Shown here in pieces: positions 22,413-33,914 of a stretch of DNA of 64,000 nt (the first letter of the stretch is position 1; each line of letters opens with the position of its first letter). The stretch is from Vibrio zhugei. GTDB taxonomy: Bacteria; Pseudomonadota; Gammaproteobacteria; Enterobacterales; Vibrionaceae. The notes beneath the pieces are model-generated. The model saw nothing but the letters and a program-made list of their open reading frames with translations. It was not told the origin of the DNA and made no database searches. The position numbers were made by a program, and so were the translations under genes. Location: contig NZ_CP033078.1 in the NCBI RefSeq assembly GCF_003716875.1, positions 1,922,001 through 1,986,000 on the forward strand. Reading direction: 5' to 3'.

Positions 22413-23837
22413 ATGAGTAAGAAACTGCTAATAAAAACCTGGGGCTGCCAGATGAATGAGTACGATTCATCAAAAATGGCAGATCTGATGAACGCGGCAA
22501 ATGGCTATGAGTTAACAGAAGACCCAGCGGAAGCAGACGTCCTACTACTGAACACCTGCTCCATTCGAGAAAAAGCCCAGGAGAAAGTCTTTCACCAGCT
22601 TGGTCGCTGGAAGAATTTAAAAGACAAGAAACCAGGGGTTGTGATCGGTGTGGGTGGTTGTGTTGCAACGCAAGAAGGTGACCACATTCGACAACGTGCA
22701 CCCTATGTAGACGTTATTTTTGGTCCGCAAACACTGCACCGTTTGCCTGAAATGATCAAACAGTCGCAAGGCGACTCTGCGCCGGTTATGGATATTTCAT
22801 TCCCTGAGATTGAAAAATTCGATCGTCTACCTGAGCCTCGTGCTGAAGGGGCGACGGCGTTCGTATCCATCATGGAAGGCTGTTCTAAATACTGTACATA
22901 CTGCGTTGTTCCCTACACACGTGGTGAAGAAGTCAGTCGTCCGATGGATGATGTCTTATTTGAAATCGCCCAATTGGCAGAGCAAGGTGTCCGTGAAGTT
23001 AACCTACTCGGCCAAAACGTGAACGCGTATCGTGGTCCGACTCATGATGGCGATATTTGCTCATTCGCAGAGCTGCTGCGTTTAGTTGCCTCTATCGATG
23101 GTATTGACCGTATTCGCTTTACCACCAGTCACCCACTCGAGTTTGGTGACGATATTATTGAAGTGTATAAAGATACGCCTGAATTAGTGAGCTTTTTACA
23201 CTTACCGGTACAAAGTGGTAGCGATCGCATCTTAACCATGATGAAACGTCCTCATACCGGTCTTGAATATAAATCGATTATTCGTAAGCTACGTAAAGCC
23301 CGTCCTGATATTCAAATCAGCTCAGACTTTATTGTTGGCTTCCCAGGGGAATCTGATAAAGATTTCCAAGACACCATGAAACTCATTCGTGATGTCGATT
23401 TTGATATGAGCTTTAGCTTTATTTTCTCAGCACGTCCTGGTACGCCAGCCGCAGACTATCCATGTGACGTTTCTGAAGAAGAGAAAAAAGCCCGTTTACA
23501 AGAACTGCAACAACAAATCAACGCGCAAGCCATGCGCTACTCTCGTCTCATGATGGACACAGAGCAGCGTATTTTGGTAGAAGGTCCATCGAAGAAAAAC
23601 TTGATGGAATTGCGTGGCCGTACTGAAAACAACCGTGTGGTGAACTTTGAAGGTTCCGCGGATCTTATCGGCCAATTTGTTGATGTGAAGATTGTCGATG
23701 TTTTCACCAACTCCCTTCGTGGTGAGTTGATCCGTACCGAAAAAGAAATGGGTCTTCGCAGTATCGTCTCGCCATCAGAGATGAAAGCGAAGACACGTCG
23801 CGAAGATGAGCTAGGGGTATCGACTTTTACTCCATAA
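22413..23837 (+). CDS. miaB: tRNA-i(6)A37 methylthiotransferase MiaB
   Basis: MiaB is a radical-SAM enzyme that adds a methylthio group to isopentenyl-adenosine 37 of tRNAs. The protein is 474 aa. The N-terminal UPF0004 domain begins [13 protein letters not shown] and binds the auxiliary cluster. The radical-SAM motif is CSKYCTYC (about residues 157-164), and a C-terminal TRAM domain starts near EGPSKKN. It is the first gene of miaB-ybeZ-ybeY-corC-lnt. A weak hairpin separates it from ybeZ. Confidence 0.97.
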   Translation: MSKKLLIKTWGCQMNEYDSSKMADLMNAANGYELTEDPAEADVLLLNTCSIREKAQEKVFHQLGRWKNLKDKKPGVVIGVGGCVATQEGDHIRQRAPYVDVIFGPQTLHRLPEMIKQSQGDSAPVMDISFPEIEKFDRLPEPRAEGATAFVSIMEGCSKYCTYCVVPYTRGEEVSRPMDDVLFEIAQLAEQGVREVNLLGQNVNAYRGPTHDGDICSFAELLRLVASIDGIDRIRFTTSHPLEFGDDIIEVYKDTPELVSFLHLPVQSGSDRILTMMKRPHTGLEYKSIIRKLRKARPDIQISSDFIVGFPGESDKDFQDTMKLIRDVDFDMSFSFIFSARPGTPAADYPCDVSEEEKKARLQELQQQINAQAMRYSRLMMDTEQRILVEGPSKKNLMELRGRTENNRVVNFEGSADLIGQFVDVKIVDVFTNSLRGELIRTEKEMGLRSIVSPSEMKAKTRREDELGVSTFTP

Positions 23838-23860
23838 GCTCGTATAAATTGTCATTAGGT

Positions 23861-23884
23861 GCCCGGTCGTAATCGGGCCCTTTT
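23861..23884 (+). terminator. Weak terminator between miaB and ybeZ
   Basis: GCCCG/CGGGC stem (23861-23878) with an 8-base loop, then CC and four T. The short stem suggests partial termination inside the operon. Confidence 0.6.
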
Positions 23885-23907
23885 CCATGACACAATGAGA
23901 GGCTAAT

Positions 23908-25026
23908 TTGAGCAATAAAACAGTAACCGTAGAAATCAATCTCGAACCATCAGACAACCAACGTCTAGCCAGCTTATGCGGTCCTTTCGACGATAATATC
24001 AAACAGATAGAACGTCGTTTGGGTGTCGAAATCAATCACCGTAATAATCTTTTCACTGTCGTCGGCAAACCCCATACTGCTGAAGCGGCTGCGAATATTC
24101 TTAAAACGTTATATGTCGATACCGCCCCAGTGCGCGGTCATCAGCAAGATATCGAACCTGATCAGATCCATTTAGCCATAAAAGAATCGGGCGTGTTAGA
24201 GCAAAACCCTGAAGAGGCTGAATCGTCGATCAAATACGGCAAAGAAGTCGTCATTAAGACCAAAAAAGGTATCATCAAACCTCGGACACCCAATCAAGCG
24301 CATTACTTGATGAACATGGTCACCCATGACATCAATTTTGGTATTGGTCCCGCGGGTACCGGTAAAACCTATTTGGCGGTCGCCGCAGCCGTTGACGCGC
24401 TGGAACGCCAAGAAGTTCGTCGTATTTTATTGACTCGTCCTGCGGTAGAAGCGGGTGAAAAACTGGGCTTTTTACCCGGTGACCTTAGCCAAAAAGTCGA
24501 TCCTTACTTGCGCCCGCTTTATGATGCGCTGTTTGAAATGCTGGGCTTTGAGCGAGTGGAAAAACTCATCGAACGCAATGTGATAGAGATTGCTCCCCTC
24601 GCCTACATGCGTGGTCGTACTCTCAATGACGCTTTCGTTATCTTAGATGAGAGCCAGAACACCACGGTCGAACAAATGAAGATGTTCCTGACCCGTATCG
24701 GCTTTAACTCACGAGCCATCATTACGGGCGACGTCACGCAAATCGATTTACCTCGTGGAGCGCGTTCCGGCTTACGCCATGCCATCGAAGTTCTCAACGA
24801 TGTGGAAGATATTAGCTTCAACTTTTTCCAAGCTGACGACGTGGTACGCCACCCAGTCGTTGCTCGTATCGTCAATGCTTACGAAAAATGGGAAACGGAA
24901 GATCAAAAAGAGCGCAAAGAGTTTGAAAAGCGTCGCCGTGAAGAGCGCGAAGAGAAACGACTTGAAACACAAAAAGCCGAAATAGAAGCCATGCGCGCTG
25001 CCTTAAAGGAATCTGACCAATCATGA
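23908..25026 (+). CDS. ybeZ: PhoH-like ATPase YbeZ
   Basis: YbeZ is a PhoH-family P-loop ATPase that works with the RNase YbeY in RNA metabolism. The protein is 372 aa. The Walker A motif is [11 protein letters not shown] (about residues 150-160) and Walker B is FVILDESQN. The C-terminus is a highly charged Glu/Arg/Lys-rich tail. The start is a TTG at 23908, supported by a GAGAGG ribosome site and alignment to the family N-terminus ([16 protein letters not shown]). Its end overlaps the ybeY start by ATGA. Confidence 0.95.
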   Translation: MSNKTVTVEINLEPSDNQRLASLCGPFDDNIKQIERRLGVEINHRNNLFTVVGKPHTAEAAANILKTLYVDTAPVRGHQQDIEPDQIHLAIKESGVLEQNPEEAESSIKYGKEVVIKTKKGIIKPRTPNQAHYLMNMVTHDINFGIGPAGTGKTYLAVAAAVDALERQEVRRILLTRPAVEAGEKLGFLPGDLSQKVDPYLRPLYDALFEMLGFERVEKLIERNVIEIAPLAYMRGRTLNDAFVILDESQNTTVEQMKMFLTRIGFNSRAIITGDVTQIDLPRGARSGLRHAIEVLNDVEDISFNFFQADDVVRHPVVARIVNAYEKWETEDQKERKEFEKRRREEREEKRLETQKAEIEAMRAALKESDQS

Positions 25027-25499
25027 GCATTGAATTAGACTTGCAAATTGCTTGTGATAGCGCCGACCAATTACCCAGCGAGACGGAGTATTCTCGCTGG
25101 TTAACTCACGCTGTCAGCCGCTTCAAAGAGCAAGCGGAAGTGACCATTCGCATTGTTGATGAGCAAGAAAGTCATCAACTGAATTTGGATTATCGAGGCA
25201 AAGACAAGTCCACCAACGTCCTGTCTTTTCCCTTTGAAGCGCCCCCAGGTTTCGAGATAGATTTGTTAGGGGATCTCGTTATTTGTCGTCAAGTCGTTGA
25301 GCGTGAAGCAAAAGAGCAAAATACCCCTCTGGACGCACACTGGGCGCATATGGTTGTACACGGTAGTCTACATCTGCTAGGTTATGATCATATCGAAGAC
25401 GACGAAGCCGAAATCATGGAGTCTCTCGAAACTGATATTATGCAACACATGGGCTATGATGACCCTTATGCTGCTGAGAAAACGTCACTCCCTGAATAG
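25023..25499 (+). CDS. ybeY: Endoribonuclease YbeY (rRNA maturation)
   Basis: YbeY is a zinc RNase needed for 16S rRNA 3'-end maturation and ribosome quality control. The protein is 158 aa. The metal motif [11 protein letters not shown] gives the three His ligands in H-x3-H-x5-H spacing. [16 protein letters not shown] is the other family hallmark. It overlaps ybeZ by four bases, so the two are translationally coupled. Confidence 0.97.
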   Translation: MSIELDLQIACDSADQLPSETEYSRWLTHAVSRFKEQAEVTIRIVDEQESHQLNLDYRGKDKSTNVLSFPFEAPPGFEIDLLGDLVICRQVVEREAKEQNTPLDAHWAHMVVHGSLHLLGYDHIEDDEAEIMESLETDIMQHMGYDDPYAAEKTSLPE

Positions 25500-25556
25500 T
25501 GCGGGAGTATCATGTGCGCTATCACACGTCTGATAGCATTAGTTAACAGAGAAACA

Positions 25557-26432
25557 ATGAACGAAGATAACTCGCAAAGTTCTGAAGGTCCGAGTAGAAA
25601 GTCCTTCTTTGAGCGTTTAGGCCAATTTTTTCAGGGTGACCCGAAAGATCGGCAAGAACTGGTCGATGTCATTCGAGATTCCGAAATTAATGATCTGATT
25701 GATCATGATACGCGTGGAATGCTTGAAGGCGTTATGCAAATTTCTGATATGCGTGTGCGGGACATTATGATTCCTCGCTCCCAGATGGTGACCATTGAGC
25801 GTCATGAAATTCTGGATAACATTGTTGCGTTGATTACCGACGCACAACACTCACGCTACCCAGTCATTAGCGAAGACAAAGATCATGTCGAAGGCCTACT
25901 GCTCGCGAAGGACTTACTCAAGTACTTAGGATCTAGCTGCTCACCATTTAACATCGAAGAAGTCTTACGCCCGGCCGTCGTTGTGCCAGAAAGTAAAAGG
26001 GTTGATCGCCTCTTAAAGGAATTCCAAGAGGAACGTTATCACATGGCCATTGTCGTAGATGAGTTTGGTGGCGTATCTGGCTTGGTGACCATTGAAGATG
26101 TATTGGAAGAAATTGTTGGCGACATTGAAGATGAATTCGATGAAGAAGAACAACAAGACATCCGCAAGCTCAGCAAGCATACCTACGCTATCAATGCATT
26201 AACGACCATTGAAGATTTTAATGAAGCGTTTGCTGCCAACTTCAATGATGACGAAGTCGATACCGTTGGTGGGCTAGTTACTACCGCCTTTGGTCATTTA
26301 CCTAATCGAGGAGAAGTGGTTGAAATCGAGCACTATAATTTTAAAGTGACCTCGGCTGACAACCGCCGCGTGATACAGATTCATGTCACCATCCCCGATA
26401 GTTCACCGCAACCGGAATCGACCGAAGAGTAA
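25557..26432 (+). CDS. corC: CBS-domain protein CorC (YbeX)
   Basis: CorC is linked to magnesium/cobalt efflux and, in E. coli, to ribosome homeostasis with ybeY. The protein is 291 aa. Two CBS domains run from VRDIMIPRSQMVTIE to about residue 190, then a CorC/HlyC C-terminal domain (EVDTVGGLVTTAFGHLP). It lacks the membrane DUF21 domain of larger relatives. The frame is open from 25512, but the ATG at 25557 matches the E. coli start (MNEDNSQSSE). It is in the miaB-lnt operon. Confidence 0.94.
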   Translation: MNEDNSQSSEGPSRKSFFERLGQFFQGDPKDRQELVDVIRDSEINDLIDHDTRGMLEGVMQISDMRVRDIMIPRSQMVTIERHEILDNIVALITDAQHSRYPVISEDKDHVEGLLLAKDLLKYLGSSCSPFNIEEVLRPAVVVPESKRVDRLLKEFQEERYHMAIVVDEFGGVSGLVTIEDVLEEIVGDIEDEFDEEEQQDIRKLSKHTYAINALTTIEDFNEAFAANFNDDEVDTVGGLVTTAFGHLPNRGEVVEIEHYNFKVTSADNRRVIQIHVTIPDSSPQPESTEE

Positions 26433-26471
26433 TCTAACCCTGGCTTGTGACCGAGCCTAGAGCAATTTCAG

Positions 26472-28013
26472 ATGATAAAACAGAGTCTTTATCGCCTAAA
26501 GTGGCCCTTTGTGGCCGCTTTGATCGGCGCTTGCACCACCCTAGCTTTCGCTCCATTTCATATGTGGCTTTTCGCACTGATAAGCCCATGCCTGCTACTG
26601 ATACTGCTTGATAATAAAACCGCCAAACAGGCGGGTTGGCTTGGCTTCTTTTGGGGCTTAGGACAATTTGGCACAGGTATCAGTTGGGTTCATGTCAGTA
26701 TCGATACCTTTGGTGGCGTCCCCAAAATCGCCAGCTTTGCCCTAACCGCGCTGCTCGCGGCCTATCTTGCGATCTATCCTGCATTATTTGCTTGGGGATT
26801 GAATCGTTTCTTTGCCCGTCGCCATCATACTCGCTTATTTCTTGCCGCCCCTGCTCTTTGGTTGATCTGTGATTGGCTGCGCGGCTGGGTGTTCACGGGG
26901 TTTCCATGGCTATGGTTGGGCTACAGTCAAACAGACAGCCCCCTCGCTTACTTCGCCCCCGTCGGCGGTGTTGAGCTACTGACACTATTACTGCTTGTGT
27001 GTGCGGCGGCTTTGAGTAGCGCTTGGCTGCGTAAAGCTTGGTCATACACCTTGATCCCTGTGGTCATTTTTGCCGCCGGCTTTGGTCTTAAGTCCGCGCA
27101 CTGGGTCACCCCAGATCACGATCGCTCGGCAAAAATCGCGTTAGTTCAAGGCAATATTGACCAAGCTGTCAAATGGCAACCAGACCACCGCTGGCCGACG
27201 ATTGATAAATATGTTGATCTCTCTCGCCAAAACTGGGATGCCGACGTCATCATTTGGCCTGAAGCCGCCATTCCTGCGATTGAGCGCGATGTTAAGCCAT
27301 TTCTGCGTAATTTAGACCATGTGACAAATATCAAAGGCAGCAGTATCATCACTGGTGTCATCAACTATGATGACCAGAAACGTTTTTATAATAGTATTCT
27401 AACGCTCGGTAAAACGCCAAGCGATGGCTACCGTTATGATATTGATGCTCGCTATCACAAACATCACCTTCTACCATTTGGCGAGTTTGTACCGTTTGAA
27501 AGCATTTTGCGCCCATTAGCGCCACTGTTTAATTTACCCATGTCTTCGTTTACCGCAGGGGCTTACGTGCAGCCGAACATTATTGCGAACGGATTTTCGT
27601 TTGCGCCAGCACTGTGCTACGAGATCATTTTTGGCAATCAAGTACGGGCAAACGTTGATGACACCACGGACTTTTTGCTGACGTTATCGAACGATGCGTG
27701 GTTTGGTCACTCCATTGGACCTTTGCAACACATGCAAATTGCACAAATGCGGGCTTTGGAACTGGGGAAACCGCTGATCCGCTCGACCAATAATGGTGTG
27801 ACCGCGATTACCAATTATTTGGGTCAAATCACCCACGAGCTACCGCAGTTCGAGACAGGTGTCTTAACCGCCACCATCCATCCAACAGAAGGGGAAACCC
27901 CTTACTATATCTGGGGCTCTTGGCCTCTGTATCTGTGGGTACTCATCAGTGTGATTTGGGCTTGGCAACGTCGTAAAAAACGTCCCACCCCACGTTCTTC
28001 GGACGAAGCATAA
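26472..28013 (+). CDS. lnt: Apolipoprotein N-acyltransferase
   Basis: Lnt adds the third acyl chain to the N-terminal Cys of lipoproteins in the inner membrane. The protein is 513 aa. About six N-terminal membrane segments are followed by a nitrilase-type domain beginning [11 protein letters not shown]. The Glu-Lys-Cys triad is visible as [22 protein letters not shown] and ALCYEIIF. One more membrane segment ends the protein ([15 protein letters not shown]). It closes the miaB operon with a strong terminator. Its substrate type is represented nearby by lptE, rlpA, metQ and the 41318 lipoprotein. Confidence 0.97.
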   Translation: MIKQSLYRLKWPFVAALIGACTTLAFAPFHMWLFALISPCLLLILLDNKTAKQAGWLGFFWGLGQFGTGISWVHVSIDTFGGVPKIASFALTALLAAYLAIYPALFAWGLNRFFARRHHTRLFLAAPALWLICDWLRGWVFTGFPWLWLGYSQTDSPLAYFAPVGGVELLTLLLLVCAAALSSAWLRKAWSYTLIPVVIFAAGFGLKSAHWVTPDHDRSAKIALVQGNIDQAVKWQPDHRWPTIDKYVDLSRQNWDADVIIWPEAAIPAIERDVKPFLRNLDHVTNIKGSSIITGVINYDDQKRFYNSILTLGKTPSDGYRYDIDARYHKHHLLPFGEFVPFESILRPLAPLFNLPMSSFTAGAYVQPNIIANGFSFAPALCYEIIFGNQVRANVDDTTDFLLTLSNDAWFGHSIGPLQHMQIAQMRALELGKPLIRSTNNGVTAITNYLGQITHELPQFETGVLTATIHPTEGETPYYIWGSWPLYLWVLISVIWAWQRRKKRPTPRSSDEA

Positions 28014-28020
28014 ACGTAAG

Positions 28021-28056
28021 GCCCCCTCTCCATCTATGGTGAGGGGGCTTTTTTTA
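28021..28056 (+). terminator. Terminator of the miaB-lnt operon
   Basis: GCCCCCTC/GAGGGGGC stem with a 12-base loop (28021-28048) followed by seven T. It touches the stop codon of the convergent ybeL gene. Confidence 0.88.
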
Positions 28057-28527
28057 TTCTGTGGTGAGAGATTGGCGATGAAAGGCTCGATTGCCACACG
28101 CCGTACAGGCAATCACTTGTGAAGGATGCGTATATTCGGTGCGCTGACCACATTTTTCACACACGAGCACGCCTAAGCTGATCATGTCCCCTTCTTCATA
28201 CAACCCACGCTTTTCGAGCTCATGGGTCAATTCTAACCACTCAACCTTGGTGGTATCAGTAATATCCATTAGCCCTTGCCAAATCGAATTGGTGACCGTC
28301 AGATAGAACGGGCCACTTTTACTTTCTTCAAACGATTCGGCAAACTCTTTGATATCGGATTCCACATAAGCGGACAATAATGCCCATTCGTCTTTGGTCA
28401 TGTCAGAGGCGGCATGCATCACTTCCTTGGACGTTTCGATGATTTGATGCAGTTCTGTGGGGCTTTTTTTCAATGAGTCCACCACATTTTTCATCAGTGT
28501 TTCGTATTCACTCTTGTGTTTTGGCAT
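28054..28527 (-). CDS. ybeL: Zinc-ribbon protein of the YbeL/DUF1451 family
   Basis: The protein is 157 aa. The N-terminal two thirds are helical and charged. The C-terminus is a zinc ribbon with two CxxC pairs, CEKCGQ and CTACG, 16 residues apart. It matches E. coli YbeL in length, in FAESFEESKSGPFYLTV and in its place beside leuS. The molecular function is unknown; nucleic-acid or protein binding is only inferred from the ribbon. It is convergent with lnt and divergent from leuS. Confidence 0.88.
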   Translation of the reverse strand: MPKHKSEYETLMKNVVDSLKKSPTELHQIIETSKEVMHAASDMTKDEWALLSAYVESDIKEFAESFEESKSGPFYLTVTNSIWQGLMDITDTTKVEWLELTHELEKRGLYEEGDMISLGVLVCEKCGQRTEYTHPSQVIACTACGNRAFHRQSLTTE

Positions 28528-28649
28528 AAGTCACCCCTTTGAAAGTGGATTGGCTATTGTTGTACTGACGTCCTTTAGGTATTCTATGACGATCTATCAG
28601 TTACTATTCTAATTGAACTCACAATTTCCAAGATAACCGGATATCATCG

Positions 28650-31226
28650 ATGCAAGATCAATATAACCCGCAAGATATTGAACAAAAAGTTCAACAGCAC
28701 TGGGAAAGCAATGAAACATTCATCGCTCATGAAGACCCTAACAAAGAAAAATTCTATTGTCTCTCAATGTTCCCCTACCCAAGTGGTCGACTCCACATGG
28801 GACACGTGCGTAACTACACCATCGGTGACGTAATTTCTCGCTTCCAACGTTTACAAGGCAAGAACGTCCTGCAACCAATTGGTTGGGATGCGTTCGGTTT
28901 GCCAGCTGAAAATGCGGCCGTGAAAAACAAAACCGCGCCAGCACCTTGGACGTACGAAAATATCGAATACATGAAAAACCAACTTAAGCTGTTAGGTTTT
29001 GGTTATGATTGGAACCGAGAATTCGCAACCTGTACCCCAGAGTACTACCGTTGGGAACAAGAGTTTTTCACTAAGTTGTATGAAAAAGGCTTGGTATACA
29101 AAAAGACCTCGTCAGTAAACTGGTGCCCACATGACCAAACCGTTCTTGCCAACGAGCAAGTGGAAGATGGTTGCTGCTGGCGTTGTGATACTCCGGTAGA
29201 ACAAAAAGAAATTCCACAGTGGTTCATCAAAATCACCGCTTACGCACAAGAATTGATCGATGACCTCGATAATCTGGACGGTTGGCCTGAAATGGTGAAA
29301 ACCATGCAGCGTAACTGGATTGGTCGCTCCGAAGGCGTCGAGCTTTCGTTTGCTGTCAAAGATCATGAGCAAAATCTCGAAGTGTACACTACCCGTCCAG
29401 ATACCCTCATGGGCGTAACGTACGTTGGCATTGCGGCAGGTCACCCTCTGGCAACCAAAGCGGCTGAAAACAATCCAGAGCTTGCCGCCTTCATCGACGA
29501 GTGCCGAAATACCAAAGTGGCCGAAGCCGAGCTGGCGACCATGGAGAAAAAAGGCATGGCAACGGGCTTCACCGCGATTCACCCATTAAATGGACGTGAA
29601 GTGCCGGTGTATGTCGCGAACTTTGTATTGATGGATTACGGAACGGGTGCCGTGATGGCCGTTCCTGCACACGATCAACGTGACTTCGAATTCGCCACTA
29701 AATACGGTCTCGATATTCAAGCTGTCATTCTTAACGAGGAAGGCCAAGCGCCAGACACCTCGGAGGCTGCTTATACAGAAAAAGGGCCTCTGTTTAACTC
29801 GGGCGAATTTGATGGCTTAGACTTCACCGCAGCTTTTGATGCCATCGCGCAAAAACTTGAAAGCGAAGGTAAAGGTAAGAAAACCGTCAACTTCCGTCTC
29901 CGTGACTGGGGCGTATCTCGTCAGCGTTACTGGGGCGCGCCAATTCCAATGGTGACCACCGAAGATGGCGAAGTTCACCCAGTACCCGCAGAGCAGTTGC
30001 CAGTGGTGCTTCCTGAAGATGTCGTGATGGACGGTGTGACCAGCCCAATAAAAGCGGATAAAAACTGGTACGAGACCACATTTAACGGTCAACCTGCTAT
30101 CCGTGAAACCGATACCTTTGATACCTTCATGGAATCGTCTTGGTATTACGCGCGTTACTGTTCACCGCATGCAGACGACATTCTTGATCCAGAGAAAGCC
30201 AACTACTGGCTGCCGGCCGATCAATACATTGGTGGTATTGAACATGCCTGTATGCACCTACTCTACTCACGCTTCTTCCATAAATTATTGCGTGATGCGG
30301 GTTATGTGACCAGTGACGAGCCGTTCAAAAAACTGCTGTGCCAAGGCATGGTATTAGCGGACGCGTTCTACTACGTGAATGAAAAAGGCACCAAAGAATG
30401 GGTATCGCCAACTGACGTTGAAGTGGAACGTGACGGTAAAGGACACATTACGAAAGCCGTTGATAATCAAGGCCGATCAGTAGAACACTCCGGCATGATC
30501 AAGATGTCTAAGTCGAAAAACAATGGCATCGACCCGCAAGAAATGGTCAATAAATACGGAGCGGATACCGTTCGCTTATTCATGATGTTTGCTTCTCCAG
30601 CGGATATGACGCTTGAATGGCAAGAATCTGGGGTGGAAGGGGCGAACCGCTTCTTGCGCCGCGTATGGAAATTAGTGCATGAGCATACGCAACATGGCCA
30701 AGCCAGCGTGGTAGACAAGTCAGCCTTGAGCAATGACCAGAAAGCCTTGCGTCGTGATGTGCATAAAACGATAGCGAAAGTCAGTGATGATATCGACCGT
30801 CGCCAGACTTTCAACACCGCCATTGCCGCGATTATGGAGCTCATGAACAAGCTCACTAAAGCGCCGCAAGCGGATGAGCAAGACCGCGCGATTATGGACG
30901 AAGCACTCAAAGCGATTGTGCGCATGCTTGCGCCAATCACACCGCATATCTGTTTTGAAATGTGGGAAGCACTTGGTGAGTCGGATATCGATCATGCAAC
31001 TTGGCCAACCTTTGATGAAGACGCATTAGTCGAAGATGAAAAGCTTATTATTTTACAAGTTAATGGTAAGCTACGCAGTAAGATGACCATCGCCGCTGAT
31101 GCAACGAAAGAACAAGTTGAAGAACTTGGCCTAAGCGATGAAAACGTGAATAAATTTATCGAAGGGAAAACCATTCGTAAAATTATTTACGTACCGGGTA
31201 AATTGCTGAATATCGTGGCGAACTAA
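28650..31226 (+). CDS. leuS: Leucyl-tRNA synthetase
   Basis: This class I aminoacyl-tRNA synthetase charges tRNA-Leu. The protein is 858 aa, close to E. coli (860). The signature motifs are HMGH ([16 protein letters not shown]) and KMSKS ([10 protein letters not shown]). The CP1 editing domain includes [13 protein letters not shown], and the C-terminal tRNA-binding domain is complete. It is monocistronic, with two hairpins downstream. No T-box or leader peptide was seen upstream. Confidence 0.98.
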   Translation: MQDQYNPQDIEQKVQQHWESNETFIAHEDPNKEKFYCLSMFPYPSGRLHMGHVRNYTIGDVISRFQRLQGKNVLQPIGWDAFGLPAENAAVKNKTAPAPWTYENIEYMKNQLKLLGFGYDWNREFATCTPEYYRWEQEFFTKLYEKGLVYKKTSSVNWCPHDQTVLANEQVEDGCCWRCDTPVEQKEIPQWFIKITAYAQELIDDLDNLDGWPEMVKTMQRNWIGRSEGVELSFAVKDHEQNLEVYTTRPDTLMGVTYVGIAAGHPLATKAAENNPELAAFIDECRNTKVAEAELATMEKKGMATGFTAIHPLNGREVPVYVANFVLMDYGTGAVMAVPAHDQRDFEFATKYGLDIQAVILNEEGQAPDTSEAAYTEKGPLFNSGEFDGLDFTAAFDAIAQKLESEGKGKKTVNFRLRDWGVSRQRYWGAPIPMVTTEDGEVHPVPAEQLPVVLPEDVVMDGVTSPIKADKNWYETTFNGQPAIRETDTFDTFMESSWYYARYCSPHADDILDPEKANYWLPADQYIGGIEHACMHLLYSRFFHKLLRDAGYVTSDEPFKKLLCQGMVLADAFYYVNEKGTKEWVSPTDVEVERDGKGHITKAVDNQGRSVEHSGMIKMSKSKNNGIDPQEMVNKYGADTVRLFMMFASPADMTLEWQESGVEGANRFLRRVWKLVHEHTQHGQASVVDKSALSNDQKALRRDVHKTIAKVSDDIDRRQTFNTAIAAIMELMNKLTKAPQADEQDRAIMDEALKAIVRMLAPITPHICFEMWEALGESDIDHATWPTFDEDALVEDEKLIILQVNGKLRSKMTIAADATKEQVEELGLSDENVNKFIEGKTIRKIIYVPGKLLNIVAN

Positions 31227-31234
31227 GCACGAGT

Positions 31235-31299
31235 GCCGTCTTGTTATGTGCGTAGCAAGACGGCGCCTATGAAGAGTGGCCCTAGGGCCACTTTATTTT
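31235..31299 (+). terminator. Two consecutive hairpins after leuS
   Basis: The first is GCCGTCTTG/CAAGACGGC (31235-31264) without a T-run. The second is the perfect palindrome AGTGGCCCTAGGGCCACT (31275-31292) followed by TTATTTT. The second is the likely terminator. Its lack of a free loop base suggests a tight hairpin. Confidence 0.75.
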
Positions 31300-31376
31300 G
31301 TCCTACGGGAGTTTTATCTTTATGTATTGCACAATATATTAAGATAAGTCTTTCGATAATAGAGAACCAATAACCA

Positions 31377-32012
31377 ATGCGTTTAACACACTCTACTCCA
31401 ATCAAACTGTCGCTTGTTTTAGTCCTAACCACCTTGCTCAGCGCTTGTGGCTTCCACTTACGTGGCGACTATGATGTCCCCGACGCGCTTAGTACGATGT
31501 CGTTTACCAGTTATGATGAATACAGCACGCTGACACGAATTGTCCATCGTCAACTGCGCATGAATTCTATTGACATCGTGCCGCCTGCGACGGATGTGCC
31601 TAACTTGAACCTCGACAGTGAGAGCACAACTGAACGTACACTCTCTCTTTATCAAAATACTCGTACAGCGGAACGCGAATTAACCTATCAAGTGAACTAT
31701 ACCGTGACCATTCCGGATATTGGCGATCGCAAATTTACCACCAGCGTGACTCGCAGCTACCTTGATAACCCACTGAGTGCGTTAGCGAAATCTGTAGAAC
31801 AAGACAAACTTGAAAACGAAATGCGTCATACTGCGGCTAACCAAATTATCCGCCAGATGGCACGTTTAAAAGCCAATATCCAAGCGGGCACCATGGAGCT
31901 TGATAAAAACGGCCATACTTTGACAAAAGACGAAATTGAGCAACAACGCCTACAAGAGAAACGTCAGAAAAAAGCCGCCTCTGACTTATCCAACTCTGAT
32001 GAAATCAATTAA
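31377..32012 (+). CDS. lptE: LPS-assembly lipoprotein LptE
   Basis: LptE plugs the LptD barrel in the outer membrane and helps place lipopolysaccharide on the surface. The protein is 211 aa. The signal peptide ends in the lipobox LLSAC, with lipidated C24, followed by GFHLRGDYDVP, the family hallmark. The C-terminus is a charged tail rich in Gln, Glu and Lys. It starts the series lptE-holA-rsfS-rlmH-mrdA-rodA-rlpA. Confidence 0.95.
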   Translation: MRLTHSTPIKLSLVLVLTTLLSACGFHLRGDYDVPDALSTMSFTSYDEYSTLTRIVHRQLRMNSIDIVPPATDVPNLNLDSESTTERTLSLYQNTRTAERELTYQVNYTVTIPDIGDRKFTTSVTRSYLDNPLSALAKSVEQDKLENEMRHTAANQIIRQMARLKANIQAGTMELDKNGHTLTKDEIEQQRLQEKRQKKAASDLSNSDEIN

Positions 32013-32033
32013 ACGACGTAAGTAATCCGATTT

Positions 32034-33053
32034 ATGAAGATTTACGCCGATAAACTGGCCGATTCGTTATCCAAACAGCTCTATGGGTGTTACCTGCTGT
32101 TTGGTAACGAACCTCTCCTGCTACAAGAGTCTAAAGCGGCGATTGAATCCTGTGCCAAGCAGCAAGGGTTTGATGAAGTACATCGCTTCAATGTCGACGC
32201 CAATCTCGACTGGAATGACGTGCTTGATTGCTGTCACGCGATGAGTTTATTCTCTAGCCGACAACTGATTGAATTAACCTTGCCTGAATCTGGACTCAAT
32301 GCCACGATAACCAAAGCCTTCCAATCATTGGCTGACGCACTCAACCCTGACATCATCTTGCTCGTGAGTGGTCCTAAAATCACACGCGCCCAAGAAAATG
32401 CAGCGTGGTGTAAAGCGTTACTAGTGAATGGCTGCTTGGTGAATTGCTTAACTCCAGACATGAGTCGCTTGCCACAATTTGTTTCTGCTCGCTGTCGCCA
32501 GCTCAATCTTGTTGCTGATCGGGATGCGCTGCAGATGCTCGCCCAATGGCATGAGGGGAATTTACTGGCCTTAGTGCAAAGTTTAGAAAAACTTGCCCTC
32601 AATTACCCAGACGGCCAACTTACTGCAGCGCGACTTGAGGCTTCTCTCAGCAGGCATAATCATTACACCCCCTTTCACTGGACGGATGCGTTACTGGAAG
32701 GGAAAGCGCAACGTGCCCAGCGTATTTTGGCGCAACTGCAATCGGAAGACGCAGAACCCATCATTTTATTACGAACCTTACAAAAAGAACTGCTCCAGCT
32801 CATAAAGATGCAACATGCGCTGACTCACCAATCCATCAGTACGGTGATGGAAAGTTTTCGTGTCTGGAATAACAAACGCCCGATTTATTCGGCGGCCCTC
32901 CAGCGTCTCAACGCGCAAAAATTACGCCAATTGGTAAAATTACTTGCTCAATGCGAAATACTGACAAAAACTCAATATGAACAGTCGGTATGGCCACGAT
33001 TGCAACAAATCTCCTTAGAGTGTTGTCTGACTCATGTGAACATACCGTCTTAA
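32034..33053 (+). CDS. holA: DNA polymerase III subunit delta
   Basis: Delta is the clamp-loader subunit that opens the beta clamp. The protein is 339 aa. It shows the family opening YGCYLLFGNEPLLLQES and SLFSSRQLIELTLPE, with the N-terminal AAA+-like fold lacking a functional P-loop, as is normal for delta. It begins 21 bases after lptE, so the two are co-transcribed. Confidence 0.96.
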   Translation: MKIYADKLADSLSKQLYGCYLLFGNEPLLLQESKAAIESCAKQQGFDEVHRFNVDANLDWNDVLDCCHAMSLFSSRQLIELTLPESGLNATITKAFQSLADALNPDIILLVSGPKITRAQENAAWCKALLVNGCLVNCLTPDMSRLPQFVSARCRQLNLVADRDALQMLAQWHEGNLLALVQSLEKLALNYPDGQLTAARLEASLSRHNHYTPFHWTDALLEGKAQRAQRILAQLQSEDAEPIILLRTLQKELLQLIKMQHALTHQSISTVMESFRVWNNKRPIYSAALQRLNAQKLRQLVKLLAQCEILTKTQYEQSVWPRLQQISLECCLTHVNIPS

Positions 33054-33115
33054 TAACAAGACATGGTATACTGTTCGACCTTTTCTATTCCTGATTGATG
33101 TTTGAGGATACTAAT

Positions 33116-33433
33116 TTGCAACGCAACGATTTAACCGCATTTCTTGCTGACAAAGCCGATGATATGAAAGCTGAAAATATCATCACTCTCGATGTTCGTG
33201 AAAAATCCAGTATTACTGATGTGATGATTGTCTGTACTGGCACGTCCAAACGCCATGTGTCATCCATTGCCGACCACGTGGCCGAGCAAGCCAACCAACA
33301 AGGTATCCGCCTATTGGGTATTGATGGCGAAGACGAAGGTGAATGGGTTGTGGTGGATCTTGGCGATACCATGCTGCATATCATGCAAGAAGAACAACGC
33401 GAAATGTATCAATTAGAAAAGCTTTGGAGCTGA
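33116..33433 (+). CDS. rsfS: Ribosome silencing factor RsfS
   Basis: RsfS binds ribosomal protein L14 and blocks subunit joining when nutrients are short. The protein is 105 aa. The domain is recognised by [29 protein letters not shown] and the C-terminal QLEKLWS. I chose the TTG at 33116: GAGGA lies seven bases upstream and the protein then matches E. coli RsfS in length. ATG codons at 33095 and 33098 have no ribosome site and overlap the GAGGA. rlmH follows after four bases. Confidence 0.92.
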   Translation: MQRNDLTAFLADKADDMKAENIITLDVREKSSITDVMIVCTGTSKRHVSSIADHVAEQANQQGIRLLGIDGEDEGEWVVVDLGDTMLHIMQEEQREMYQLEKLWS

Positions 33434-33437
33434 TCCA

Positions 33438-33908
33438 TTGAAAATACAACTTATCGCGGTTGGCAATAAAATGCCTAAGTGGATAACGGAGGGCTTCGAG
33501 GAATATCGACGCCGTTTCCCACACGACATGCCATTAGAATTGATTGAAATTCCGGCGGGTAAACGTGGGAAAAATGCCGATATTGCGCGAATTTTACAAA
33601 AAGAAGGCGAAGCGATGCTATCGTCTGTGCCGAAAGGCAACCGCATTGTCACGCTGGATATTCCCGGTAAACGCTGGGACACAGAGCAACTCGCAGGTCA
33701 ATTAGAAAGCTGGAAGCTCGACGCTCGTGATGTTTCCATTCTTATTGGCGGGCCCGAAGGCTTATCCCCAGCGTGCAAACAAGCCGCCGAGCAATCTTGG
33801 TCTTTATCGCCACTCACACTACCTCATCCACTGGTTCGTGTCGTGATGGCTGAAAGTCTCTATCGAGCTTGGAGTATTACCGCTAACCATCCTTATCACC
33901 GAGAATAG
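33438..33908 (+). CDS. rlmH: 23S rRNA pseudouridine-1915 N3-methyltransferase RlmH
   Basis: RlmH is a SPOUT methyltransferase that modifies helix 69 of 23S rRNA on 70S ribosomes. The protein is 156 aa, one longer than E. coli. It opens [15 protein letters not shown], has the SAM loop [10 protein letters not shown], and ends with the knot region [20 protein letters not shown]. It is packed between rsfS and mrdA. Confidence 0.97.
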   Translation: MKIQLIAVGNKMPKWITEGFEEYRRRFPHDMPLELIEIPAGKRGKNADIARILQKEGEAMLSSVPKGNRIVTLDIPGKRWDTEQLAGQLESWKLDARDVSILIGGPEGLSPACKQAAEQSWSLSPLTLPHPLVRVVMAESLYRAWSITANHPYHRE

Positions 33909-33914
33909 GCCTTC

